64,000 nt of DNA from JBEIDK01 sp040383485 (GTDB taxonomy: Bacteria; Bacteroidota; Bacteroidia; UBA4408), in contig JBEIDK010000002.1 of NCBI GenBank assembly GCA_040383485.1, positions 7,775 to 71,774 on the forward strand, written 5' to 3'. Within the stretch, counting starts at the first letter, position 1. Every line of letters begins with the position of its first letter. Shown piece by piece: positions 34,349 to 42,598 of the stretch. Below the pieces are notes generated by a model, which searched no databases, was not told where the DNA came from, and saw only the letters and a list, made by a program, of their open reading frames with translations. Position numbers and translations under genes: made by a program.

Positions 34349-35410
34349 ATGGAAACACCAAACGACGAAATTACCCTAAAAGAACTTATCCTTAAAGTTA
34401 AAGAGTGGTATACCTTTTTGCTTTCTCAATGGAAAACAATTGCATTAGCAGGAATCATAGGAGCCCTATTAGGTTTGGGCTATTCTTTTTATAAAAAACC
34501 AGTGTATACTGCTACACTTACCTATGCACTAGAAGACGGAAAGTCAAGTAGTGGTTTAGGAGGAGCATTAGGACTAGCCAGTTCATTTGGATTGGATTTA
34601 GGAGGATCTTCAGGTGGAGCCTTTTCGGGAGCCAATTTAATGGAATTGTTTAAATCTCGTGCTATGGTAGAGCAAACTTTATTAGCGCCAGTAACACAAA
34701 ACAACAAAACCATTTCCTTAGCCGAAATGTACATTCAAGATAAAAAGTGGCGTGAGAAATGGGGAAAAAAGGCAAAGTTGAAGGTTATAAAATTCTTACC
34801 AAATACAGATAGAGCCAAATTCACCCGAGTGCAAGACAGTATTTTTGGTGTGATTTATAACGATTTATCTAAAAACGCTTTAACAGTAGACCAAAAAGAT
34901 AAAAAAGTAGCCATTGGAACCATCACTCTAAAAGGCACTAACGAATACTTTGCACAGCAATTTACGTTAGCATTAACCAAAACGGTTACCGATTTTTACA
35001 TCGAAACCAAAAGCAAACGTGCCAAAGAAAACATGGACATTTTAGTACGTCAAACCGATTCCATTCGTGCCGAGTTAAACGGTGCCATAACCGGAGTAGC
35101 CGTAGCCAACGACAATACATTCGGACTGAATCCTGCGCTAAATGTAAAACGAGTACCATCAGCCAGACGACAAGTAGACGTTCAAGCGAACACCGCCATT
35201 TTAACTGAAATCGTAAAACAAGCCGAATTAGCTAAAGTAACCCTACGTAAAGAAACCCCATTAATTCAAATCATCGACCAACCCATTTTACCTTTACCAA
35301 AAGAAAAATTCGGAAAAGTAAAAGGAATCCTTTTAGGCGGCATCTTAGCTGGGTTTTTAACTGTTTTAGGATTGATTGTAAGAAGAATTTTTAAAGAGTT
35401 AAGTATTTAA
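34349..35410 (+). CDS. Wzz-family chain-length determinant / polysaccharide co-polymerase
   Basis: A 353-residue inner-membrane protein that sets the chain length of Wzy-made polysaccharide. It has a short cytoplasmic N-terminus, a first membrane helix (about 31-48), a large periplasmic part with helical segments, and a second membrane helix (about 328-346). A Pro-rich stretch before the second helix (QPILPLPKEKFGKVKG) is typical of the family. A Gly/Ser-rich loop lies at about 66-92. There is no C-terminal tyrosine kinase domain, so it is Wzz-like rather than a full Wzc. It is flanked on both sides by repeat mosaic. Confidence 0.87.
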   Translation: METPNDEITLKELILKVKEWYTFLLSQWKTIALAGIIGALLGLGYSFYKKPVYTATLTYALEDGKSSSGLGGALGLASSFGLDLGGSSGGAFSGANLMELFKSRAMVEQTLLAPVTQNNKTISLAEMYIQDKKWREKWGKKAKLKVIKFLPNTDRAKFTRVQDSIFGVIYNDLSKNALTVDQKDKKVAIGTITLKGTNEYFAQQFTLALTKTVTDFYIETKSKRAKENMDILVRQTDSIRAELNGAITGVAVANDNTFGLNPALNVKRVPSARRQVDVQANTAILTEIVKQAELAKVTLRKETPLIQIIDQPILPLPKEKFGKVKGILLGGILAGFLTVLGLIVRRIFKELSI

Positions 35411-36307
35411 TGTGCCAATTAGTCAATTTGCCAATTAGACAATGTACCAATTTGACTCGAGGCACAGCCGAACACAACAAACCTGAAACTTGAAACTTTA
35501 CCCAAGGACCCAACTGGTTAAGTATATAAAATTATACAAGATATATAAAGGACTTTTTACAGATATAAGCATAAAAACTATACGAAAAAACAATATGTTT
35601 GTGTTTTAAAACATAAAATGACACAAAGAATTTCTTATTTAACACAATTACAGCAATGGATTGACAGACCGCAGCACAGCGCCTTTATTATATTACCTTA
35701 TATGACTTATATGTTAAAAATTAGTCAATGAGTCAATTAGACAATGTGCCAATTTGAAAATTCGTCATTCAATAGTATAAAAGGAATTGTTACCTTCGAG
35801 AACCTCAGTCAACAGCGAGAGCCTCAGTCAAAAGACAATTAGACTTGTACTCACTTATATTTCTTAAATGAACTTAAACTAAGCGCAGCGCCTTTCTTAC
35901 AATTAACTTATATGACTTATATGTTAAAAATTAGCCAATGAGTCAATTAGACAATATGACAATTAGCCGATTAGTCAATGTGCCGATTAGGAAATGTGAC
36001 AATTTAAAGATTCAGTATTCATCAGTATTAATGCAATTGTTGACTTCGAGTGCCTCAGTCAACAAAGAGTGCCTCAGTCAAAAGACAATTAGACTTATAC
36101 TCACTTATATGCCTTATATGGTTTAAAATTAGCCGATGAGTCAATTAGACAATATGACAATTTGCCAATTAGGAAATGTGCCAATTTGACTCGAGGCACA
36201 GCCGAACACAACAAACCTGAAACTTGAAACTTGCAACTTTACCCAAGGCAAAGCCAAACAGTGCGAAGCAAAACCTGAAACCCGAAACCTTAAACAAAAA
36301 AACTAAA
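35411..36307 (+). repeat. 897-bp intergenic repeat mosaic, no convincing gene
   Basis: It holds M1 chains (35411-35452, 35724-35760, 35931-36005, 36129-36188) and M3 copies, whose core is TTACCTTATATGACTTATATG or a close variant (35693-35713, 35903-35923, 36103-36120). It also holds M6 copies (35787-35850 and 36035-36097, with CCTCAGTCAA twice each) and M4 copies (35452-35508, 36187-36290). The M1-M4 stretch at 35430-35508 returns almost unchanged at 36165-36247. The second M6 contains an inverted repeat, GTTGACT at 36039-36045 and AGTCAAC at 36057-36063. Short open frames here are repeat-encoded. Confidence 0.85.
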
Positions 36308-36724
36308 ATGAAAAAAGCCATCATAGTCTCTGGATATTTCAACCCCATCCACAAAGGCCATGTTGAATATTTCAACAATGCCAAAGCGTTGGGCGATTAC
36401 CTTATTGTAATTGTCAATAACGACAAACAACGCGCCTTGAAAGGCAGTAAAGAATTCCAACTAGAAGACGAACGTGTGTTTATCGTGTCCAATATCAAAA
36501 GCGTAGACCAGGTATTTCTTTCCATTGATGAAGACCGTACCGTTTGTACAACTATACAACACATCCACGAACAATTGCACAAAGACTACCAGCTGGCTTT
36601 TGCCAATGGTGGCGACCAAAACAATAACTCCATACCCGAAGCTCCGATTTGTGAAAAATTAGGTATTGCATTATTAGATGGTTTGGGGGATAAAATTCAA
36701 TCGTCGAGTTGGTTGTTGAAATAA
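36308..36724 (+). CDS. cytidylyltransferase-like nucleotidyltransferase
   Basis: 138 residues of the HxGH nucleotidyltransferase superfamily: SGYFNPIHKGHVEYF near the N-terminus carries the HKGH motif, and the C-terminal SSSWLL stands where ISSTFIR-like signatures occur. Relatives such as TagD and the HldE C-terminal domain activate glycerol-phosphate or heptose-phosphate, so it may prepare an unusual nucleotide-activated building block. The substrate is not known. An open frame runs up to a TTG at 36224 through the repeat mosaic, but the ATG at 36308 starts the conserved fold. It is the last mosaic-flanked gene before the AT-rich cassette. Confidence 0.8.
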   Translation: MKKAIIVSGYFNPIHKGHVEYFNNAKALGDYLIVIVNNDKQRALKGSKEFQLEDERVFIVSNIKSVDQVFLSIDEDRTVCTTIQHIHEQLHKDYQLAFANGGDQNNNSIPEAPICEKLGIALLDGLGDKIQSSSWLLK

Positions 36725-36806
36725 TATAAATATAATTGGAAATATCAGTTGGATCTCAATTGGTTTTTGATTTTAATATAAAGTGTAAATTTATTAATAA
36801 AATAGT

Positions 36807-37406
36807 ATGTTAAGATATTATAAAATATATGGATTATATGGATTGATTAGACTGTTTAGGGATAAATTCTTCACGTATTTTTACTATCCAAATGCTAGAA
36901 TAATCAGACTGCCTTTTTACATAAGAGGAAAAAAAGGTATAAGAGGGGCCAAATATCTTACAACTGGAATAAATTTAAGAATTGATATTATTTCAAGAAA
37001 AAATTTCACTCCAACATTACAAATTGGAGACAATGTACAATTTAATGATTATGTTCATATAGCAGTAGCTAAAGGAGTTTTTATAGGAGATAATACATTA
37101 ATTGCTTCAAAAGTTTTTATTTCTGACCACAATCACGGAAATTATGCTAACGAAAATCAATCAAACCCGAATACTCCTCCAATTGAGAGAGAGTTGTTTT
37201 CTAAAGAAGTACATATTGGAAATAATGTTTGGATAGGTGAATTTGTATCTGTTTTACCTGGTGTTACAATTGGCGAAGGTTCAATAATTGGTTCAACCAG
37301 TGTAGTATCTAAAGATATTCCAGCGTTTTGTATTGCAGTTGGATCTCCAGCTAAAGTGATTAAAACGTATGACAAGGATACGAATAAATGGGTTAATGAA
37401 ATTTAA
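36807..37406 (+). CDS. left-handed beta-helix O-/N-acyltransferase (CatB/maltose-acetyltransferase-like)
   Basis: 199 residues built largely of hexapeptide repeats (IGDNVQF, IGDNTLIAS, IGNNVWIGEFVSVLPGVTIGEGSIIGSTSVVSKDIP), giving a left-handed parallel beta helix. The loop SDHNHG supplies the family's His. The C-terminal GSPAKVI motif is characteristic. Such trimers move an acetyl or other acyl group from CoA (or sometimes ACP) to a sugar. It opens the AT-rich cassette and lies in the same operon as the acyl-carrier genes, so it is a candidate for placing the acyl group made further down on the glycan. Confidence 0.82.
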   Translation: MLRYYKIYGLYGLIRLFRDKFFTYFYYPNARIIRLPFYIRGKKGIRGAKYLTTGINLRIDIISRKNFTPTLQIGDNVQFNDYVHIAVAKGVFIGDNTLIASKVFISDHNHGNYANENQSNPNTPPIERELFSKEVHIGNNVWIGEFVSVLPGVTIGEGSIIGSTSVVSKDIPAFCIAVGSPAKVIKTYDKDTNKWVNEI

Positions 37407-37412
37407 TAAATT

Positions 37413-38108
37413 ATGTTTATAATTGCCTCAATTTCATACGCAATATCCATTTTTATTGATGTGTTTGCGTATCATTTAAAATTGAATATACACGATAACA
37501 ATAATGTTAGATATTTATTTTCATTAATCAACATATTTCAATTTTCAGCACGGGCTTTTGTGTTAATTTTTATTCCGATAATGGCATATTATACAGAGAC
37601 TGTCAAGGATAAAAATATCGTTTGGGAAATAACTTTATTATCACATTTATTTGTGGTTGTATTTTTATTACCTTTATATTCAAATAAATTTTCACAGGGA
37701 TTTTCCATAAATATAATTAAAATTTTAAATATTATTTTCGGAAAATCAAAAAAAATTAGCTTTGAAAAACTTGAGCAAATAAAACCTAGAGAAACAAATA
37801 CAATTAATAAATCAAAATTTAATAAGTTTTATTTTGTTTCATTTACTTTTATTTCTGGATTTATGTTTTCTTACAGTATAACTTTTTTATATTATTTGAG
37901 TTTTTCTTATCCACAAAAGGCTTTAACATTAACTTCTTATAGTCAAATTTTGAATATGATTGGGGTTTTATTACTTGTATTACTAATTGATCCAAGAATT
38001 ATGAGTTCAATAGATAAAGGCGAAGGCTCGGAAGAAATTAAATTATTAACTACAAGTAGAATATTAGTACACATAACTTTAGTAATAACCTTGTTATTAA
38101 TAAAATGA
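37413..38108 (+). CDS. Amj-like (DUF2837) lipid-linked glycan flippase candidate
   Basis: A 231-residue membrane protein with about six hydrophobic helices. The N-terminal part (ISYAISIFIDVFAYHLKLN, then FSLINIFQFSARAFVLIF) resembles the start of the Amj/DUF2837 family, the alternative lipid II flippase of Bacillus. No classical Wzx (a protein over 400 residues with 12 helices) is present anywhere in the window, while a polymerase and an initiating transferase are. That makes this the best candidate to flip the lipid-linked repeat unit. The family call is from motif memory and is moderately sure. The next gene overlaps it by four bases. Confidence 0.6.
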   Translation: MFIIASISYAISIFIDVFAYHLKLNIHDNNNVRYLFSLINIFQFSARAFVLIFIPIMAYYTETVKDKNIVWEITLLSHLFVVVFLLPLYSNKFSQGFSINIIKILNIIFGKSKKISFEKLEQIKPRETNTINKSKFNKFYFVSFTFISGFMFSYSITFLYYLSFSYPQKALTLTSYSQILNMIGVLLLVLLIDPRIMSSIDKGEGSEEIKLLTTSRILVHITLVITLLLIK

Positions 38109-39115
38109 TAGTAACTATAATATTAATATCAATCTTGTTTTTTAATTATTATTTACTGTGCCAAAATCACATTAAAATTCATAATAAATTAATATATGTG
38201 ATTTTTTTTATTTTCTTATCAGTTTTTTTAAGAACCATTATACCTACAGAGATAAACAAGGATTACGTAGGTTACTTTGAGCTATATAATTTTGAAAATC
38301 CAGAAAATTTAGTCTCTTTTTTAATATCGGAACCTTATTTATACCTAATGTATAATTTTTTTGAATTATTTACATCAAATAAACGGATTAACATTGAATG
38401 TATTTATTGGTTTAATTTACTAATTAGTCTTTATTTTTATATTTGGTTAGCCTTTAGAAAAGATATTGAACTTTGGAAAAAAGTTGTAATTTTTGTATTT
38501 TATTATTTTCTAACAAGTTATGTTGTATTAAGAAATGCTCCAGTTTATTTTATTTACTCGTATTTTTTTTATTACGGTTTCAGGTCTTTAAAATATAATA
38601 AAATAATTTTCACCCCATTAATGCATATAAGCTCAGTGCCACTATTGTTATTAATATTCTATAAAAGTAAAAGATATTACAAATATTTATTTTCAGCTTT
38701 AGTAATTGTTATACCGATTTTAATAACTATAGTTTTACCTATTATTGAAAGCGTTGAAGAGATAAAATCCTCTTTAGATAAAGCAGACGCTTATGCAGAA
38801 GGGATGACTGAAGTTGGAGTTTTTCATAAAATATATTTTTGCTTCATTTCTGTGATATTTATAGTTGGTTGGATTAATTATAAAGAGAAAGTATTACATC
38901 CATTAATTATAACAACATTTCTTATATACTATATCTCATTTTTTATTAATCCTGTAATTGGATTTAGGTTTTCTCCATATGTTATTTTTGCAATATTATT
39001 GAATAATTTTAAAGGCAATTACAATTTTCCAGCAATAACAAAGGTTTTAAATTTAATCATTATCCTATTATTGCCTTATTTCATTTTTACTTTTATCGAC
39101 ACTCATCATCTATGA
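38105..39115 (+). CDS. EpsG/Wzy-like polysaccharide polymerase
   Basis: A polytopic membrane protein of 336 residues with around 10-11 hydrophobic helices and an early periplasmic loop (TEINKDYVGYFELYN) containing the D-Y-x-x-Y pattern of EpsG-like proteins. A conserved Arg follows in VVLRNAPVYF, then HISSVPLLL, as often seen in that family. In a Wzy-dependent pathway it would join lipid-linked repeat units in the periplasm. It overlaps both neighbours by four bases (ATGA), so translation is coupled. Wzy proteins diverge quickly, and the call rests on topology, motifs and context. Confidence 0.78.
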   Translation: MIVTIILISILFFNYYLLCQNHIKIHNKLIYVIFFIFLSVFLRTIIPTEINKDYVGYFELYNFENPENLVSFLISEPYLYLMYNFFELFTSNKRINIECIYWFNLLISLYFYIWLAFRKDIELWKKVVIFVFYYFLTSYVVLRNAPVYFIYSYFFYYGFRSLKYNKIIFTPLMHISSVPLLLLIFYKSKRYYKYLFSALVIVIPILITIVLPIIESVEEIKSSLDKADAYAEGMTEVGVFHKIYFCFISVIFIVGWINYKEKVLHPLIITTFLIYYISFFINPVIGFRFSPYVIFAILLNNFKGNYNFPAITKVLNLIIILLLPYFIFTFIDTHHL

Positions 39116-40038
39116 ATTTTTTAGTAATTCTCGCTTCATTTAATGGGATAAAGTATATTGAGGAACAAATCTCTTCAATTCTAACTCAAGAAGATGTAAA
39201 TATAACTTTATTGGTGTTTGATGACGGCAGTAATGACGGCACAATTGATTTGTTGTTTTCAAAGTTTTCTTTAAGCACCACTAATGTTAAGATTATACAA
39301 AATAGTATTCCAACAGGAAGTGCGGCAAATAATTTTTTACAGGCAATAAAAACGATTGATGATGAAATAATTGGCGCACATGATTATATTGCCCTTTCAG
39401 ATCAAGATGACATTTGGTTACCTAATAAACTAAGAGAGGCGGGTAAAACATTGAAAAACGAAAAGTCTGATTTGTATATGTCAAATTTGATACTTTGGAA
39501 CGAAAGTTCAAATACCACATCAATTATAAAAAAATCTTTTAAACAAAAAAAATACGATTATTTGTTTGAAGGAGGAAGTGCGGGTTGTACATATGTAATG
39601 TCAAAACAGTTAATTTATGTTATTAAAAACACAGTTAATAAAGTAGAATATAAAAATTGGAACTTTTTTTCTCACGATTGGTTTATTTATTTTGTTGCTA
39701 GAATAAATGGCTTAAATGTTTTTATTGATGATAGGGCTTTTATGCAATATAGGATTCATCAGACAAATGTACATGGTCAATTAAATACATTTTCTTTTTA
39801 TGCAATAAAAGAAAGATTAAAATTAATAATGAATGGCTGGTTTTATTATCAAGCAAAAGGTTTTGAGACTTTATTGCCAAATCATTCAACGGAAGCAAAA
39901 ATATATAGATTATATACAAAAAACTATTTTACTAGAATGTATGTAATATTTAGATTTAATTTTAGTTTAATGAGGAGCAATAAAAAAGTGTTACAATTTT
40001 TTGTGCTTAGTATGTTGCCAATTAGAAATAAAAAATAG
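39112..40038 (+). CDS. GT2 family glycosyltransferase (rhamnosyltransferase-like)
   Basis: A 308-residue GT-A enzyme. It has the nucleotide-binding N-terminus (ILASFNGIKYIEEQ), DDGSNDGT, the SDQDDIWLPNKL region with the metal-binding DxD-type acid, and the HDWF and QYRIHQTNVHG motifs. The last is typical of rhamnosyltransferase-like GT2 proteins that build O-antigen in Gram-negative bacteria. With the rml genes in the same locus, transfer of L-rhamnose is a reasonable guess but not proven. It is the only ordinary glycosyltransferase found in the window. It is translationally coupled to the polymerase gene. Confidence 0.88.
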   Translation: MNFLVILASFNGIKYIEEQISSILTQEDVNITLLVFDDGSNDGTIDLLFSKFSLSTTNVKIIQNSIPTGSAANNFLQAIKTIDDEIIGAHDYIALSDQDDIWLPNKLREAGKTLKNEKSDLYMSNLILWNESSNTTSIIKKSFKQKKYDYLFEGGSAGCTYVMSKQLIYVIKNTVNKVEYKNWNFFSHDWFIYFVARINGLNVFIDDRAFMQYRIHQTNVHGQLNTFSFYAIKERLKLIMNGWFYYQAKGFETLLPNHSTEAKIYRLYTKNYFTRMYVIFRFNFSLMRSNKKVLQFFVLSMLPIRNKK

Positions 40039-40040
40039 AA

Positions 40041-40646
40041 ATGTATAAAAAATATATAAAAAGTATATTTGATTTTAGTATCGCTTTTGTAGTTTTCTTT
40101 TTTTTGTTACCTGTATTCGTGATTGTGCTTGTTGGTTTGTATGTAGCTAATCAAGGCAAACCTTTCTTTTTTCAAATACGTCCAGGTAAAAATGAAAAAA
40201 CATTCAAAATTATTAAGTTCAAAACGATGAATGATAATAAGAATAGTGATGGAATTTTACTTTCTGACGCGCAACGTTTAACAAAAATTGGTAACTTTGT
40301 AAGGAAAACATCAATAGACGAATTACCTCAATTAATAAATGTATTGAAAGGAGAAATGAGCTTAATAGGCCCAAGACCTTTATTGCCGGAATATTTGACT
40401 TTATATAATGAAACTCAAAAGAGAAGGCATGAGGTTAAACCTGGAATTACAGGTTGGGCGCAAGTAAACGGTCGTAATGCAATTAGTTGGGAACAAAAAT
40501 TTGAATTTGATGTTTGGTATGTAAATCATGTTTCTTTTTTACTCGATTGTAAAATTGTATATTTAACAATAAATAAAGTTTTTAAACGGGAAGGTATAAC
40601 TTCAGAAAATTCAGTTTCAGCAGAAGCTTTTAAAGGAAGAAATTAA
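40041..40646 (+). CDS. PglC-like phosphoglycosyl transferase (initiating sugar transferase)
   Basis: A monotopic phosphoglycosyl transferase of 201 residues, the same length class as Campylobacter PglC. It attaches a sugar-1-phosphate to undecaprenyl phosphate and starts the repeat unit at the cytoplasmic face. Visible are the N-terminal re-entrant helix (about 8-35), FFFQIRPGKN, the KFKTM motif, the catalytic D93-E94 dyad in KTSIDELPQL, SLIGPRPLLPEYL and KPGITGWAQVNGRN. The PglC resemblance, with PglD-, PglE- and PglF-like proteins in the locus, suggests a bacillosamine-type sugar as substrate. Confidence 0.9.
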   Translation: MYKKYIKSIFDFSIAFVVFFFLLPVFVIVLVGLYVANQGKPFFFQIRPGKNEKTFKIIKFKTMNDNKNSDGILLSDAQRLTKIGNFVRKTSIDELPQLINVLKGEMSLIGPRPLLPEYLTLYNETQKRRHEVKPGITGWAQVNGRNAISWEQKFEFDVWYVNHVSFLLDCKIVYLTINKVFKREGITSENSVSAEAFKGRN

Positions 40647-40652
40647 TAATAT

Positions 40653-41297
40653 ATGCAAGATATAATTATTATTGGGGCTAGTGGTCTGGGTAAAGAGGTT
40701 GCTTATCATATTAAATCTATAAATAAGATAAACCCAAGCTTTAATGTAGTGGGTTTTATAGATGATAATTCTTCTATACTCAATAACGAAATAATTTATG
40801 GGATAAAAGTTATTGGAAATCTTAATGATCTTATGAATAATAAATTTGATGTAAAAAATATTTGCATAGCTATAGCTGACAATAATATTCGCTTTTCAAT
40901 TGTTGAAAAATTAAAGCATATTAACTTTATTTTTCCGAATATTATTGATCCTTCGGTTAATTTTGATTCTTCTAACAGCATAGGTTATGGTAATATTATT
41001 GGTCATGGTGTTTTGATGACTTGTAATATCTCTTTAGGTAATTTCAATATTTTAAACGGGTCATCAGGTTTTGGTCATGATATAACAATAAGTGATTTTA
41101 ATTTATTTGGCCCTAGAACATCTATTTCAGGATGTGTGAAAATCGGAAGTTTGAATACTTTTAATTTAAACTCGTCAATTATTCAGAATTTAACAATAGG
41201 TAATGGGAATACTATAAATTTACATTCTTGTTTGTTCAAAAGTATAAAAGATGACGGAGTCTATTTTGGTGTTCCAGCGATGAAACAAAAATTTTAA
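40653..41297 (+). CDS. PglD/NeuD-like sugar N-acetyltransferase
   Basis: 214 residues with the NeuD/PglD plan: an N-terminal Rossmann-like domain (IIIGASGLGKEVAYHI) followed by a left-handed beta helix, with the catalytic-type His at 142 in GFGHD. PglD acetylates the 4-amino group of UDP-4-amino-4,6-dideoxy-GlcNAc. In this locus it may do the same, or may place another acyl group, since an ACP gene follows 20 bases later. The final repeat coils are more Asn-rich than usual (IGNGNTINLHS). It is part of the cassette operon. Confidence 0.85.
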   Translation: MQDIIIIGASGLGKEVAYHIKSINKINPSFNVVGFIDDNSSILNNEIIYGIKVIGNLNDLMNNKFDVKNICIAIADNNIRFSIVEKLKHINFIFPNIIDPSVNFDSSNSIGYGNIIGHGVLMTCNISLGNFNILNGSSGFGHDITISDFNLFGPRTSISGCVKIGSLNTFNLNSSIIQNLTIGNGNTINLHSCLFKSIKDDGVYFGVPAMKQKF

Positions 41298-41317
41298 TAA
41301 TAAATAAATAAATAATT

Positions 41318-41545
41318 ATGACAGCAGAGAATTTTATTAAAGATTTACAAGAAGAAGTGTTTATGGAAACAGAGATTTCTTTAATTACACTTGAAACAAA
41401 TTTTAAAGATCTAGATGAGTGGGATTCATTAACAGCATTATCATTAATTGCTCATTTTGACATGAATTTAGGTAAAAAAATATCAGGTGATCAAATAAAA
41501 AATGCTGTGTTTATTCAGGATTTATATAATTTAGCTATTGCATAA
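41318..41545 (+). CDS. acyl carrier protein (first copy)
   Basis: A 75-residue acidic carrier protein with the phosphopantetheine attachment site at Ser37 in the motif EWDSLTALSLI. It differs from a housekeeping AcpP (DSLDTVE) and resembles carrier proteins of specialised pathways. It would hold growing acyl chains as thioesters for the neighbouring KAS III and SDR enzymes. Its stop codon overlaps the ATG of the first KAS III gene by one base, indicating coupled translation. Confidence 0.9.
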   Translation: MTAENFIKDLQEEVFMETEISLITLETNFKDLDEWDSLTALSLIAHFDMNLGKKISGDQIKNAVFIQDLYNLAIA

Positions 41546-42597
41546 TGTTTACAGTAAAAGGGGTAAAATTAAGTTCTATTGTTGGTGTTGCTCCGGCTTA
41601 TACCGAAGATAATTTGACTAATCCAATCTTCAATGATTCTGAGGATGCTGAGAAATATGTAAAGACTGTTGGAGTTCGTTATAGAAGAGTAACCGACGAA
41701 AATACTTGTACTGCAGATTTATTTGTACCCGCTTTCAACAAACAAATAGAGTTGTTGAACTGGGACAAAAGCGAGGTTGGGATTCTTATAGTTATAACCC
41801 AAACTCCAGAATATGTTTCGCCTTTACAAAGTATTATTTTACAGGATCGTTTAGGATTAGAAAAAACATGTTTATGTATTGATGTGCCTTTGGGATGTAG
41901 TGGCTATATTTACGGGAGTTTTTTGATATCTACTTTGATGCAGGCGCATAATATAAAAAAAGGAATTTTATTAACAGGTGATACCTTAACTAAACAAGCT
42001 TCAAAAAGAGACAGAAGTACACAGCCGTTATTTTCTGATGCAGCAACATCGACAGCTTTTGAATTGGATAAAACTGCATCAGATATGTTATTTGACTTAG
42101 GTAATGATGGTTCCGGTTTTGAAAATATTATGGTAAAAGATGGAGGATATCGCAATCGTTTTTCTGAAGAATCATTGAAATACGTTGATAAAGGAGAAGG
42201 AGTATGTTTGCGGGGAATAGATACAATTATGATAGGTATGGATGTGTTTTCATTTGCAATATCAACAGCCCCGAAAACAGTTAATCATTTAATTAGTCAA
42301 TATAATTTAGATTTTGACAGTTTAGATTATTTTGTATTTCATCAGGCAAACATGTTTTTGAATGAGATGATTCGAAAGCGATTGAAACTACCAGTAGATA
42401 AAGTTCCATATTCCTTATACGATTATGGAAATTCAGCTTCTGCTACTATTCCAATTACAATACTAGATAAAATTCAAAATGAAATTAAAGAAAAGCCATT
42501 AAAAATGATTTTTTCAGGTTTTGGAGTCGGTTTGTCCTGGGGAGCCATGTATATAGAAACCAACAATGTAGTTGTTACGCCAATAATTCTCGTATAA
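41545..42597 (+). CDS. 3-oxoacyl-ACP synthase III (FabH-like), first copy
   Basis: A KAS III-type condensing enzyme of 350 residues joining an acyl-CoA or acyl-ACP starter with malonyl-ACP. The full Cys-His-Asn triad is visible: C118 (PLGCSGY), H266 (FHQAN) and N296 (YGNSASATIP). The C-terminal FSGFGVGLSWGA motif is normal. It is distinct from the second KAS III gene downstream, though clearly the same family. It lies between an ACP and a Rieske oxygenase gene, a setting more like secondary metabolism than housekeeping lipid synthesis. Confidence 0.92.
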   Translation: MFTVKGVKLSSIVGVAPAYTEDNLTNPIFNDSEDAEKYVKTVGVRYRRVTDENTCTADLFVPAFNKQIELLNWDKSEVGILIVITQTPEYVSPLQSIILQDRLGLEKTCLCIDVPLGCSGYIYGSFLISTLMQAHNIKKGILLTGDTLTKQASKRDRSTQPLFSDAATSTAFELDKTASDMLFDLGNDGSGFENIMVKDGGYRNRFSEESLKYVDKGEGVCLRGIDTIMIGMDVFSFAISTAPKTVNHLISQYNLDFDSLDYFVFHQANMFLNEMIRKRLKLPVDKVPYSLYDYGNSASATIPITILDKIQNEIKEKPLKMIFSGFGVGLSWGAMYIETNNVVVTPIILV

Positions 42598-42598
42598 T

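Noticed and set aside
35618..35731. 37-codon open frame (MTQRISYLTQLQQW...) in the long mosaic
   Set aside because: The second half is encoded by module M3 and the stop lies in M1. The first half matches nothing I recognise, so there is no good support for a gene.
35938..36126. 62-codon open frame in the mosaic before the nucleotidyltransferase gene
   Set aside because: It consists entirely of M1, M6 and M3 module sequence and has no promoter.
32700..36300. CRISPR array
   Set aside because: The repeats are degenerate words with no constant repeat length and no unique spacers. No cas genes are nearby.
37413..38108. Truncated Wzx flippase
   Set aside because: At 231 residues with six helices it could be half of a Wzx. 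But the frame is intact, the neighbours are tightly coupled, and the N-terminal motif fits Amj/DUF2837 better.
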